From the NCBI GenBank assembly GCA_965247735.1, contig CBDFHN010000002.1:2108001-2172000 (forward strand): a DNA stretch of 64,000 bases. Direction: 5' to 3'. The notes under the pieces are model-generated. The model did not search any database and was not told the origin of the DNA. It saw only the letters and a list, made by a program, of their open reading frames with translations. Of this stretch, positions 18,956 through 27,251 are shown one piece after another. This DNA comes from JAOXRU01 sp965247735. Lineage in GTDB: Bacteria > Bacteroidota > Bacteroidia > Flavobacteriales > Flavobacteriaceae. A program made the position numbers and the translations under genes. How positions within the stretch are numbered: position 1 is the stretch's first letter; each line of letters begins with the position of its first letter.

Positions 18956-20647
18956 ATGAAAAAACTATCTATTATTTGCAGCATTGTCCTTGTTTGCATT
19001 AGTCTAAGCTGTAACGATAACAAATTAGACAAAACCGAAGTCAGAAAAAAAGTAGGACAACTATTTTTACTAGCATTTTCAGGAAGTGAAGCAGACGTTG
19101 TTCTTCCGTTTATTAAGGACAGAGGAATAGGCGGTCTTTACTTAAGTAATGAAAACTTGGGAGAACCACAAAAAACTGCAGAACTACTAAATATACTTCA
19201 AAACGCATCTTTAAACGGTATTTCAAAATTACCACTTCTTACTGCTGCCGATCAAGAAGGTGCATGGGGAGTAATGGTTCCTTATTCTTCTACTGGACCA
19301 GGAAACATGGCTCTTGGTGCTTCTGCTCCAGAAAACACCAGACGTATGTATAGTGTCTTTTCTGAGGAACTTAGTGCTGTAGGTGTTTTTTGTGATTTAT
19401 CTCCTGCTGCTGATGTAAATTCTAATCCATTAAACCCAATTATCGGAACGAGGTCATTTGGAGAAGATGCTAAAAAAGTTACTGAAAGAGTAACTGAAGC
19501 CATAAAAGGGCTTCATGACAATAATATTATTGCCACTGCAAAACACTTTCCTGGTCATGGCAACACTGCAACCGATTCTCATAGTGGCATCCCAGTAGTA
19601 TCTAGATCACTTGAGGAAATAGAAGCAATTGACTTACTACCTTTTAAAGCTGCAATAGAAGCTGGAGTTGATATTATAATGACTGCTCATATTACTTACA
19701 GTGCATTAGACAAGGATAATCCTGCTACGTTATCTTCAAAAATACTTCAAGGCTATTTAAGAAAAAAGCTTGGTTTTAAAGGGGTTATTATGACCGATTC
19801 TTTTAACATGCAAGCCATTCAAAAAAATTATGATCCTGCGGAAGCTGCAATAGCAGCAATTCTTGCTGGAGCTGACATGATTATGCTAGCGGAAGAACGT
19901 TATGGTGAAGATGTAGGTGACTATATAAAATCGCAAACAACAATGCTAGACAAGGTAGAACAAGCTGTATTAGACGGACGTATTCCTATGGAACGTATAA
20001 ATGAATCTTACAACAGATTGGTTGCACTAAAAAGTAAATACAACCTAACTAGCAAAATACCTTCTAACCCTAAAGTAGCAAAAGAAACTATTGGTAGTGC
20101 TAAAAACAAAAAAATAGCATTAGACTGCGCAAAAGCGGCATTAACACTTGTTTATGACAAAAAAGAAGCTATTCCATTAGCAAAAGGAAGTAAAGTAGCC
20201 ATTGTAAAGTTAACCAAAGAAAATGTTGATGAGATTATAAAGATTGCAGCAGGAATTGGACCAAACTATGCAAATGCATACCAAGACTTTGTTACAGAAA
20301 TGGTCGCTAAAGGTTTTGAAATTACTGAATATCTACCCGATGCTAAAAATATTCCAGAAGACTTAACAATTGTTGCTGTAAGTGAAAACTATCCTTTTCC
20401 TGGAAAATCATTGGATTTGGCTACTCAACTAGAAAACTTAAACACACTAAGAGGCAACAATCCTAATAGCACTATTATAAATGGAGCATTAAGAGATCCA
20501 TATGATGCTTATTTAGTAAAAAACACAGCAGATACATACATCTCCGCTTTGGGTTCTAACATTTCTAATGTAAAAGCGCTAGTAAGTTTGTTAGTTGGAA
20601 AAACCAAAGCAACTGGAAGCTTACCAGTAACTCCAATAAGTAAGTAA
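18956..20647 (+). CDS. GH3 NagZ-like beta-N-acetylhexosaminidase lipoprotein
   Basis: This 563-residue exported glycoside hydrolase family 3 enzyme is predicted to remove terminal beta-N-acetylglucosamine. The lipobox SLSC places the lipid anchor at Cys19. The NagZ signature KHFPGHGNTATDSH spans 196-209 and includes the Asp207-His209 acid/base dyad that separates NagZ-type enzymes from beta-glucosidases. The nucleophile is Asp281 in GVIMTDSFNM. Residues about 390-563 form a second domain, as in Gram-positive NagZ proteins. It is the last gene of the sigma/FecR-controlled SusCD operon. Chitooligosaccharides, peptidoglycan fragments or host-type glycans are possible substrates. A strong terminator follows. 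Confidence 0.87.
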   Translation: MKKLSIICSIVLVCISLSCNDNKLDKTEVRKKVGQLFLLAFSGSEADVVLPFIKDRGIGGLYLSNENLGEPQKTAELLNILQNASLNGISKLPLLTAADQEGAWGVMVPYSSTGPGNMALGASAPENTRRMYSVFSEELSAVGVFCDLSPAADVNSNPLNPIIGTRSFGEDAKKVTERVTEAIKGLHDNNIIATAKHFPGHGNTATDSHSGIPVVSRSLEEIEAIDLLPFKAAIEAGVDIIMTAHITYSALDKDNPATLSSKILQGYLRKKLGFKGVIMTDSFNMQAIQKNYDPAEAAIAAILAGADMIMLAEERYGEDVGDYIKSQTTMLDKVEQAVLDGRIPMERINESYNRLVALKSKYNLTSKIPSNPKVAKETIGSAKNKKIALDCAKAALTLVYDKKEAIPLAKGSKVAIVKLTKENVDEIIKIAAGIGPNYANAYQDFVTEMVAKGFEITEYLPDAKNIPEDLTIVAVSENYPFPGKSLDLATQLENLNTLRGNNPNSTIINGALRDPYDAYLVKNTADTYISALGSNISNVKALVSLLVGKTKATGSLPVTPISK

Positions 20648-20670
20648 CTTATTTACATTTGTTTCTTTTT

Positions 20671-20720
20671 AAAAAAAGTAGGAGCTAATTGTATGGTACA
20701 ATTAGCTCCTACTTTTTTTT
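20671..20720. terminator. Bidirectional terminator between GH3 and M61 genes
   Basis: A perfect 23-bp stem (20671-20693 with 20697-20719) has a 3-base loop and A/T runs on both sides, so it works for both convergent genes. Confidence 0.92.
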
Positions 20721-20738
20721 GATATCAATAACAAAAAA

Positions 20739-22616
20739 CTACCCTTTTAACCAAGCAGCCCTCGTATTTAATTGTTTTTCAGTAGCATTTTCATCCACCA
20801 TAATACCTTCTGACTCTGAATACGCTTGCGTTAATTTTGCTTTAACAACAACTTCTTTACCATCGCGTTCTAACTTAACTTCTACATCTTGTCCTGGTTT
20901 CCAGCTCATCATTCCTTGTAATGCTGATTGTGCATTAGTAAGTGTTATTTCAGTACCATTTACTTCTTTTATGATATCCTTAGGCTGTACACCTTGGGCT
21001 ACCCAAAAACTATTTCCTACAATATTCTCGGCAAAAAATATTCTCCCTTTTTCTCTATCAGCTCCAAATACAAATGCACCGCCACTTTGCACATAGCTAG
21101 TTTTACTCCTTACTTTACCAAATTTTAATCCTACTTTATTAAAAATAGTACTATAATCTATTGGCGTTTTACCTACCACATGAGTATCCATAAATGATTT
21201 AACAGACGGATAAGTCATTGTACTAATCTCATCTAAAATCATATCGTCTACAAAGGGTTTGTTTTTCCCATATTTACCTGAAAGCTCTTTCATTAAAGAC
21301 AATATACTTCTATTTCCATTGCTTTCTTCACGCATTAATATATCTACACACATGCCTATCAAGGCTCCTTTTTGATACACATTAAAATAATTAGGAGCAT
21401 ATGGATCTTCTAAAATATTTTCACTCATTTCCGTAAAACTCATACTATCATCCATAGTTTTAGATGATGTAATCTTTCCTGCTAACACATTATAAAATTC
21501 ATCTTCAGTCATTAAGTCTTTTACCACCTGAAAATGCTGGGCAAAATATTCGGTTACCCCTTCATACATCCATAAATGCTTAGAAAATGTAGGCGCATTA
21601 TAATCAAAATAATGCACATCTTCTGAATGTACAGACAATGGTGTTACAATATGAAAAAATTCATGAGCAACCACATCTATCATCGATTTTTCTAAGGCTT
21701 CTTTTGGCATTGATTCTGGCAATACCACAACTGTTGAAGTATGATGTTCTAATGCTCCAAAACCTGTTGGTGCAGTATCACTTTGCTCAGCTAAATATAA
21801 ATAAATATCGTACCTCGGGGTAGCATCTACTGCTCCTAAATATGCTTTCTGAGCTTCCATCATTTTAAAAACAGTCTCTTTTAAACTCGCTGCACTATGC
21901 ACTTTATTTGGAGAGAAAACACTTAAAACAATTTTGATATCACCAACCATAAATTCTTCTACATCAAGCTCTCCATACATCATTGGATTGTCAGTTATAT
22001 CAAAATATCTTGGTGCAAAATAACTCGTCGTAACAGCTTTTCCATCTTCGCTTGCAACGTTTTTTGTTTCTTGCAATGCTGATGTTCTTTTAAAACTAGC
22101 TGGTGCAACAACATCTAAGGTATATTGATTCTTTTTTAAGCTATCAAAATAACCAACAAAACCATGTAGATTTAGCACATAATTATTAGCCGCTATATTA
22201 GTTCCTGAAGGAGAAAAAGGAGATTTACCTTCACCTTCTACATCAAAAGTATCATTTGCTAAATATGTAATTTTATTTAGCTTTACTGCTTCAGCAATGG
22301 TCCATGTATTGGTATCTGTTTTTACAACAGCCAATTCATTACCTTCATAATCAAAAGCTTTGAAAGCATCTATAAAGTTTCCAAAATCGCTTACCGCATA
22401 AGTTCCTTGCACTATTTTTGGTAATCTATAGGTTACCGTTTCTTGTGTGAACCTACCAGGATTTATTGTTACAGGAACCTTATCCTCTACTACATTTACT
22501 AAATCTAAATGTGTTGCAATTGGATTGCTTATTGCTAAATCGTTTTCTGTCACTTTTGTCGATTTACAACCTAAGATTGCTAAACTTGCAACAGCTAAGA
22601 CTACTACTTTTTTCAT
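20739..22616 (-). CDS. M61 family metallopeptidase with PDZ domain, lipoprotein
   Basis: This 625-residue zinc aminopeptidase is of the glycyl-aminopeptidase (M61) type. A lipobox-like AILGC gives Cys17. The N-terminal half is a beta domain. The catalytic region has VAHEFFHIVTPLS (HExxH, zinc ligands and the glutamate base) and downstream YEGVTEYFAQHF with the third ligand glutamate. A PDZ domain follows near the C-terminus (about 520-600; GVQPKDIIKEVNGTEI). It probably trims peptides in the periplasm or at the surface. It is monocistronic, facing the GH3 gene. Confidence 0.9.
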   Translation of the reverse strand: MKKVVVLAVASLAILGCKSTKVTENDLAISNPIATHLDLVNVVEDKVPVTINPGRFTQETVTYRLPKIVQGTYAVSDFGNFIDAFKAFDYEGNELAVVKTDTNTWTIAEAVKLNKITYLANDTFDVEGEGKSPFSPSGTNIAANNYVLNLHGFVGYFDSLKKNQYTLDVVAPASFKRTSALQETKNVASEDGKAVTTSYFAPRYFDITDNPMMYGELDVEEFMVGDIKIVLSVFSPNKVHSAASLKETVFKMMEAQKAYLGAVDATPRYDIYLYLAEQSDTAPTGFGALEHHTSTVVVLPESMPKEALEKSMIDVVAHEFFHIVTPLSVHSEDVHYFDYNAPTFSKHLWMYEGVTEYFAQHFQVVKDLMTEDEFYNVLAGKITSSKTMDDSMSFTEMSENILEDPYAPNYFNVYQKGALIGMCVDILMREESNGNRSILSLMKELSGKYGKNKPFVDDMILDEISTMTYPSVKSFMDTHVVGKTPIDYSTIFNKVGLKFGKVRSKTSYVQSGGAFVFGADREKGRIFFAENIVGNSFWVAQGVQPKDIIKEVNGTEITLTNAQSALQGMMSWKPGQDVEVKLERDGKEVVVKAKLTQAYSESEGIMVDENATEKQLNTRAAWLKG

Positions 22617-22646
22617 AAATATCTCTTGTTTTAAAAACTAATTTCA

Positions 22647-22654
22647 CAAAAATA
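22647..22654 (-). promoter_or_regulatory. Putative -7 box for the M61 peptidase gene
   Basis: On the minus strand TATTTTTG matches TAnnTTTG, 30 bases before the start codon. A clear TTTG -33 element is missing. Confidence 0.45.
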
Positions 22655-22856
22655 CTGCTTTTTTTCAGTGCTACAGTACATCGTAACAAAAATTTATGAC
22701 CTTATGCTTCGCTAACATCTTTTGACGTTATTTGTAAGTTATAGTTTATTCCTATTAAGAGGGCAAGTAGTTAAACTCACAAACAACCTAACTATGAGTA
22801 AATTTCTTATTTTACCATTCTAAAAAAAACTATCTTTACATTACAGTTTATTGCCT

Positions 22857-23504
22857 ATGTTTTTTCCTGCTAAAACACCGTTTCTAATCAAAAAAATATT
22901 CCATAATTACATTTGGAACATAAATAGCATAGAAAAAACGCTTTACCTAACTTTTGATGATGGTCCTACTCCAATAATTACCGATTGGGTACTTGAAGAA
23001 CTGGACAAATTCAATGCAAAAGCTACTTTTTTTTGCATTGGAAAAAACATAACATTACATCAGGAAATATTTAAACGTATTGTAGCTAAAGGTCATGGAA
23101 TTGGCAATCATACTTACAATCATATTAATGGATGGCGAAGCAATACTTCTAGCTATATTGATAGTACTAAACAAGCTTTAAAAGAAATAGAAAAACACAA
23201 AATTACAACAAACCTATTTAGACCGCCTTATGGAAAAATAACTGCAAGTAAAAGCAGGGCATTAAAAAAAGAAGGCTACCATATTATAATGTGGGATGTA
23301 CTCTCCAAAGATTGGAATATACAAAAAAGCAAGAATGAGGTGAAAAACAACGTATTAAAAAACGTTAAAAATGGTAGTATCATTGTCTTTCATGATAGTA
23401 AGAAAGCAGAAGAAAACATGAAATATGCCCTTAGCGAAACCTTGAAGCATTTTTCTAATCTAGGTTATACATTTAAGGTCATATCAGCAGAAAGTTTAAC
23501 TTAA
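22857..23504 (+). CDS. Polysaccharide deacetylase family protein (NodB domain)
   Basis: This 215-residue protein is a nearly bare NodB homology domain of carbohydrate esterase family 4. The motifs are LTFDDGP (catalytic base Asp and metal Asp), GNHTYNH (metal histidines), RPPYGK, and IIVFHDS near the end. These enzymes remove N- or O-acetyl groups from chitin, peptidoglycan or related glycans. The start chosen is the ATG at 22857; a TTG two codons earlier also opens the frame. No cleavable signal peptide is obvious, although a short hydrophobic N-terminus is present. It is a single gene on the plus strand between minus-strand units; a weak TATCTTTA lies 19 bases upstream. Confidence 0.88.
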   Translation: MFFPAKTPFLIKKIFHNYIWNINSIEKTLYLTFDDGPTPIITDWVLEELDKFNAKATFFCIGKNITLHQEIFKRIVAKGHGIGNHTYNHINGWRSNTSSYIDSTKQALKEIEKHKITTNLFRPPYGKITASKSRALKKEGYHIIMWDVLSKDWNIQKSKNEVKNNVLKNVKNGSIIVFHDSKKAEENMKYALSETLKHFSNLGYTFKVISAESLT

Positions 23505-23558
23505 AGGATCTCTCCCTTTTATAAACCATTGTTCCGGTTAAAACCAACAATCCTTACG

Positions 23559-23855
23559 CTATACGTACTCATGTAATAACCCTATTAGCGTATTAGCATC
23601 TTGTTCTCCACTTTGCCTCCAAACCATTTCACTGGTTTTATAAATCATAAGTGTTGGCAGTCCTTTAACGCGAAGTGCATCTGCTAATTCCTTGTTCTTT
23701 TCAACATCAATCTTAATTACTTTAGCCTTATCTCCTAGAGCTGCAGCCACATCACGTAACACGGCATGCATTGCTACAGATTGCTCATTCCATTCTGTAT
23801 AAAAATCTAACAAAACTGGAATTTTTAAATCTATTAATTCACCAAATTTTGACAT
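23559..23855 (-). CDS. Thioredoxin-fold protein lacking the active-site cysteines
   Basis: This 98-residue protein matches thioredoxin over its full length: DFYTEW before the active site, VIKIDVEKN in the core, and the cis-proline loop GLPTL (P67). The WCGPC site is replaced by W-N-E-Q-S (residues 22-26), so both redox cysteines are missing and there is no other cysteine in the protein. It cannot act as a disulfide reductase and is more likely a binding or chaperone-type protein. I recall similar cysteine-less short thioredoxins in other Flavobacteriia, so this is probably a conserved form and not a decayed gene. It is a small single-gene unit with its own -7 box. Confidence 0.85.
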   Translation of the reverse strand: MSKFGELIDLKIPVLLDFYTEWNEQSVAMHAVLRDVAAALGDKAKVIKIDVEKNKELADALRVKGLPTLMIYKTSEMVWRQSGEQDANTLIGLLHEYV

Positions 23856-23886
23856 ATCCTACTGTAAACTATATGGTTTGCAGTTT

Positions 23887-23894
23887 CAAATGTA
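23887..23894 (-). promoter_or_regulatory. Putative -7 box for the thioredoxin-like gene
   Basis: On the minus strand TACATTTG is an exact TAnnTTTG match 31 bases before the ATG. The -33 element is not clear. Confidence 0.5.
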
Positions 23895-23955
23895 GTAAAA
23901 ATTGTTAAAAAACGTGGTCTTTGAGCATAATTCTATACGTTTTCTATAGTTAATA

Positions 23956-25179
23956 CTACGTTAAAGCTGTTTTTTTAAGCGTTATTACCGTAATTTCTGG
24001 CCAAATCCCCACTCTTCCAGGAAAAGCCAAAAAGCCAAATCCTCTATTAACATTTATATATTGATTCTTTTCTTTATAAATTCCTGCCCAATATTTATAC
24101 CTCCATTTTACTGGACTCCATTTTATCCATCCAGGAATTTCTATCCCAAACTGCATTCCATGAGTATGACCACTTAGTGTTAAATGATAATGATAAGCAT
24201 CGTCCACTACCTTATGTTGCCAATGCGATGGATCGTGACTCATTAATATCTTAAAATCATTAGCATCAACAGCAGTTGCTGCTTTTGCTAAATCTCCTTT
24301 TTGCTTAAACCCTGCTCCCCAATTCTCTACACCAAGCACAGCTATACGTTCTCCATCCTTTTCTATAAACCTACTTTCGTTTAATAACAGGTCAAAGCCC
24401 ATTTCTTTTTGGATATCTTTTAAATCCTCTAAATTTTGTGCTTTAGCCTCTTTTGACTCCCATTTTACATAATCACCATAATCATGATTCCCTAAAACTG
24501 CGTATTTACCATCTTTAGCTTCCAATTTTCCAAATAGTGATTTCCAAGGCAACATTTCTTCAGCTTTATTATTTACCATATCACCAGTAAATAAAAGCAT
24601 ATCACTTTTTTGCTCATTTATCAAATCAATAGCATATGATATCTTTTCCTTATTATCAAAACTCCCACTATGAATATCCGATATTTGAGTTATCTGATAC
24701 CCATCAAAAGCATCAGGAAGGTCATCATATTCCAAAACATAACTCAACACCTTATAATTATACTTGCCTTTATACATTCCATACAACATTGATGCAAATG
24801 GAATAGCAGCAACACCTAATGCCAATGTACTTAAAAACTTTCTTCTAGAAGGAATTGCAAATTGTGTTTTTGATCCTGATAACTTCTGATATAGTCCTGT
24901 AAAAACACGAACAATATCTTCTCCTAACATAAAAAAGGCAAGTACCAAACTAAACAACAGAAAGGTTAAGAAATAACCTATTGCAAAACTCTTAGCAGGG
25001 CCCCAACCACTACTATCATCATTTAGAACGGTAAACTGTAAGACAACATTTACCAATACAACTACTGAAACAACAGCAAACAAATAGGATACCCAACTAG
25101 ATTTAACTCCTGTTTTAACTGCCTGAAATGCATATAAGCTCAATACAACATATATACCTATAAAAATTAACCAACGCAT
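23956..25179 (-). CDS. Membrane-anchored metallophosphoesterase
   Basis: This 407-residue protein has several N-terminal membrane segments (about 1-20, 33-55, 67-88) and a hydrophobic stretch at about 113-132 that looks like a twin-arginine-like anchor (PSRRKFLSTLALGVAAIPF). A calcineurin-like phosphoesterase domain follows. The metal ligands are present: QISDIHSGSFD, FTGDMVNN, LGNHDYGDY, MSHDP and LSGHTHGMQFG. This is the arrangement of YaeI-type phosphodiesterases, which in other bacteria act on lipid-linked substrates such as UDP-diacylglucosamine. The substrate here is unknown. Confidence 0.88.
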   Translation of the reverse strand: MRWLIFIGIYVVLSLYAFQAVKTGVKSSWVSYLFAVVSVVVLVNVVLQFTVLNDDSSGWGPAKSFAIGYFLTFLLFSLVLAFFMLGEDIVRVFTGLYQKLSGSKTQFAIPSRRKFLSTLALGVAAIPFASMLYGMYKGKYNYKVLSYVLEYDDLPDAFDGYQITQISDIHSGSFDNKEKISYAIDLINEQKSDMLLFTGDMVNNKAEEMLPWKSLFGKLEAKDGKYAVLGNHDYGDYVKWESKEAKAQNLEDLKDIQKEMGFDLLLNESRFIEKDGERIAVLGVENWGAGFKQKGDLAKAATAVDANDFKILMSHDPSHWQHKVVDDAYHYHLTLSGHTHGMQFGIEIPGWIKWSPVKWRYKYWAGIYKEKNQYINVNRGFGFLAFPGRVGIWPEITVITLKKTALT

Positions 25180-25198
25180 GCTTTTTCCAATTTTTATC

Positions 25199-25206
25199 CA
25201 AATTTA
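25199..25206 (-). promoter_or_regulatory. Putative -7 box for the membrane metallophosphoesterase gene
   Basis: On the minus strand TAAATTTG matches TAnnTTTG 19 bases before the ATG. A TTTA sits about 21 bases further upstream as a weak -33. Confidence 0.45.
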
Positions 25207-25250
25207 ACCGAATAAACACTGTTGCTGTAAAAGTGTATAAAAATTAGGCT

Positions 25251-25976
25251 TTATTTAACAGAATCGATCAGTTCTTTGATCTTTAGCCTATTCGATACAG
25301 CAAGAGTGGTTTCATTTAAGAAATTATTCCCTACAAAAGATAATTCTTGCCTGTTAAAATTTCGTTCCTGAAAAGAAACTCCAGAAAAATGAACTTCAGA
25401 AAACCCTGTCCCCATTAGCTCTCCAATATTAGCACTATTAACACCTCCTCCAGGCATTACAATTATATTTTTAGCCTTATTTTTTAACTTTTTCAACAAC
25501 TCAAACCCCAGCGTTACATTTTGTTCTTGCCCAGAAGTTAAAATTCTATGCACGCCGATACTCTCTAATTGGTGCAATGCATCTATAGGATTTATAACCC
25601 AATCGAACGCTCTATGAAAAGTAAATGGTAATGGCTTAGCCAGTTCTACTAAAACTGCCGTTCTTGCTATATCAATTGTAAAATCTGGGTTTAATACTCC
25701 AGACACAATACCACTACAGCCCAACTCTTTCATCAACACTAAATCTTGTTTCAATACTTCAAATTCAGTATCAGAATACACAAAATCGCCACTCCGAGGA
25801 CGCAAAAGCACAAAAACAGGAATTTTTAATTTTTCAATCACTAGCTTAGCCAATCCATAGGAAGGTGTTATCCCTCCTACTCCTAGTTCTGCACATAATT
25901 CTATTCTATCAGCACCAGCTTTTTCTGCATTTATTGCAGACTCATATGAATTAGTACAAATTTCTATTTTCATCAT
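25251..25976 (-). CDS. cutC: CutC family protein (copper homeostasis)
   Basis: This 241-residue cytoplasmic TIM-barrel protein of the CutC family opens with KIEICTNSYESAINAEKAGADRIELC. It continues with GGITPSYGL, the conserved PVFVLLRPRSGDFVYSD, TFHRAFDW and VMPGGGVN. CutC was linked to copper tolerance in E. coli, but its biochemical role is not settled and the assignment to copper here is by family only. The start may be the first or second of two adjacent ATGs. It is upstream of the metallophosphoesterase on the same strand with a 71-base gap that holds a separate promoter box. Confidence 0.92.
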   Translation of the reverse strand: MMKIEICTNSYESAINAEKAGADRIELCAELGVGGITPSYGLAKLVIEKLKIPVFVLLRPRSGDFVYSDTEFEVLKQDLVLMKELGCSGIVSGVLNPDFTIDIARTAVLVELAKPLPFTFHRAFDWVINPIDALHQLESIGVHRILTSGQEQNVTLGFELLKKLKNKAKNIIVMPGGGVNSANIGELMGTGFSEVHFSGVSFQERNFNRQELSFVGNNFLNETTLAVSNRLKIKELIDSVK

Positions 25977-26084
25977 TTATGTGATTTTAGTATCTTTCCT
26001 TCCGATTAATAATTTACTAGGTTAAAGTACTTCTTTTTTTGATTTCTTTTAAAAAGAATAGTATTGAAATCAAAACACATACAA

Positions 26085-27089
26085 ATGAAAAGAAGAAAAT
26101 TTATCCAAAGCGCATCGTTAACAGGTATTGGCCTAGCAGTAGGAAGTCAACTCACCGCTTGTAATACTGCTGAGAAAAAGGAACAAAAAGAAGCATTAAC
26201 CCTACCAACTTCTTCTTTGCCACTAGCCATAACTACTTGGAATTTCCCTAATGCAACCGCAAAAGCATGGGAAGTTTTAAAAGACGGGGGCAGTTCTTTA
26301 GATGCTGTTGAACAAGGTGTAATGATAGAGGAAGCTAATGTAGACAACCAAACTGTTGGTAAAGGAGGTAGACCAGATAGAGATGGTAATGTTACTCTTG
26401 ATGCTTGTATTATGGATAAAAACGGAAATTATGGAGCTGTTGTACATATGCAACATTATCCGCATCCTATTTCTGTAGCCAGAAAAGTTATGGAAGATAC
26501 TCCACATGCTATTTTAGCTAGTGCTGGTGCCGAAAAATTTGCTGCAGAAAAAGGTTTCAAAAAAGAAAATTTGCTTACCGAAAAATCAAAACAGGATTGG
26601 GAAGAGTGGAAAAAGACATCAGAATACAAACCGATAATTAATATCGAAAATCACGATACTATTGGTATGTTGGCTATTGATAAAAAGGGAGATATTTCTG
26701 GAGCATGTACCACTAGTGGAATGGCGTTTAAAATGGCAGGAAGAATAGGAGATTCTCCAATTGCAGGATCTGGGCTTTTTATCGATAATGAAATTGGAGG
26801 TGCTGCTGCTACTGGAATGGGCGAAGAAGTACTAAAAACTGTAGGTAGTTTTTTGATTGTTGAATTAATGCGAAATGGAAAAACACCACAAGAAGCTTGC
26901 GAAGAAGCCGTAGACAGAATTGTAAAAAGCAATCCTAATCATAAGAATTTCCAAGTTGCTTATATCGCTTTAAATAAAAAGGGAGAAAGTGGTTCGTATT
27001 GTATCCACAATGGTTTTACCTATATGCGTTGCCAAGATGACAAAAACATTAATATGCCATCTGGATCACATTTTGGTCCTAAAACTTAA
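26085..27089 (+). CDS. Exported N4-(beta-N-acetylglucosaminyl)-L-asparaginase
   Basis: This 334-residue Ntn-hydrolase cleaves the GlcNAc-Asn bond of N-linked glycopeptides. The preproprotein self-cleaves at Thr192 in ENHDTIGMLA, which becomes the nucleophile. Downstream are RIGDSPIAGSGLFIDN and GAAATGMGE, the substrate-binding signature of glycosylasparaginases. The best-known bacterial member is from a flavobacterium (Elizabethkingia). The N-terminus has MKRRKFIQSASL (twin-arginine-like) and LTAC with Cys26, so it is exported and probably lipidated. I chose the ATG at 26085 over a TTG seven codons upstream because it gives the proper signal. An asparagine-linked glycan diet fits the nearby glycan genes. 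Confidence 0.9.
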   Translation: MKRRKFIQSASLTGIGLAVGSQLTACNTAEKKEQKEALTLPTSSLPLAITTWNFPNATAKAWEVLKDGGSSLDAVEQGVMIEEANVDNQTVGKGGRPDRDGNVTLDACIMDKNGNYGAVVHMQHYPHPISVARKVMEDTPHAILASAGAEKFAAEKGFKKENLLTEKSKQDWEEWKKTSEYKPIINIENHDTIGMLAIDKKGDISGACTTSGMAFKMAGRIGDSPIAGSGLFIDNEIGGAAATGMGEEVLKTVGSFLIVELMRNGKTPQEACEEAVDRIVKSNPNHKNFQVAYIALNKKGESGSYCIHNGFTYMRCQDDKNINMPSGSHFGPKT

Positions 27090-27116
27090 AAAGAGAGTAA
27101 GACAAGAAGAGTCAAG

Positions 27117-27224
27117 ACGCAATTTTTGCATCAAATAATTAGGAAGCTTCTTATCTTTACTCATTGTTACATAGATAATCTTTGTAGTTTTGTCTAAACC
27201 ATCATTTAAACACAAAAATTGCGT
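27117..27224. repeat. Separated 12-bp inverted repeat flanking the polA promoter
   Basis: ACGCAATTTTTG (27117-27128) and its exact reverse complement (27213-27224) stand 84 bases apart, on either side of the putative polA promoter. Function unknown; it could fold in readthrough mRNA or be the ends of a small element. Confidence 0.5.
27163..27192 (+). promoter_or_regulatory. Putative promoter of polA
   Basis: ATTG (27163-27166), 18 bases, then TAGTTTTG (27185-27192), which fits TAnnTTTG. It lies 60 bases before the polA ATG. Confidence 0.5.
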
Positions 27225-27251
27225 TAAGCAACTAATACCATCATATATAAA

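Noticed and set aside
26064..26084. TTG start seven codons upstream of the glycosylasparaginase ATG
   Set aside because: The ATG at 26085 gives the proper signal peptide, and the extra codons spoil it.
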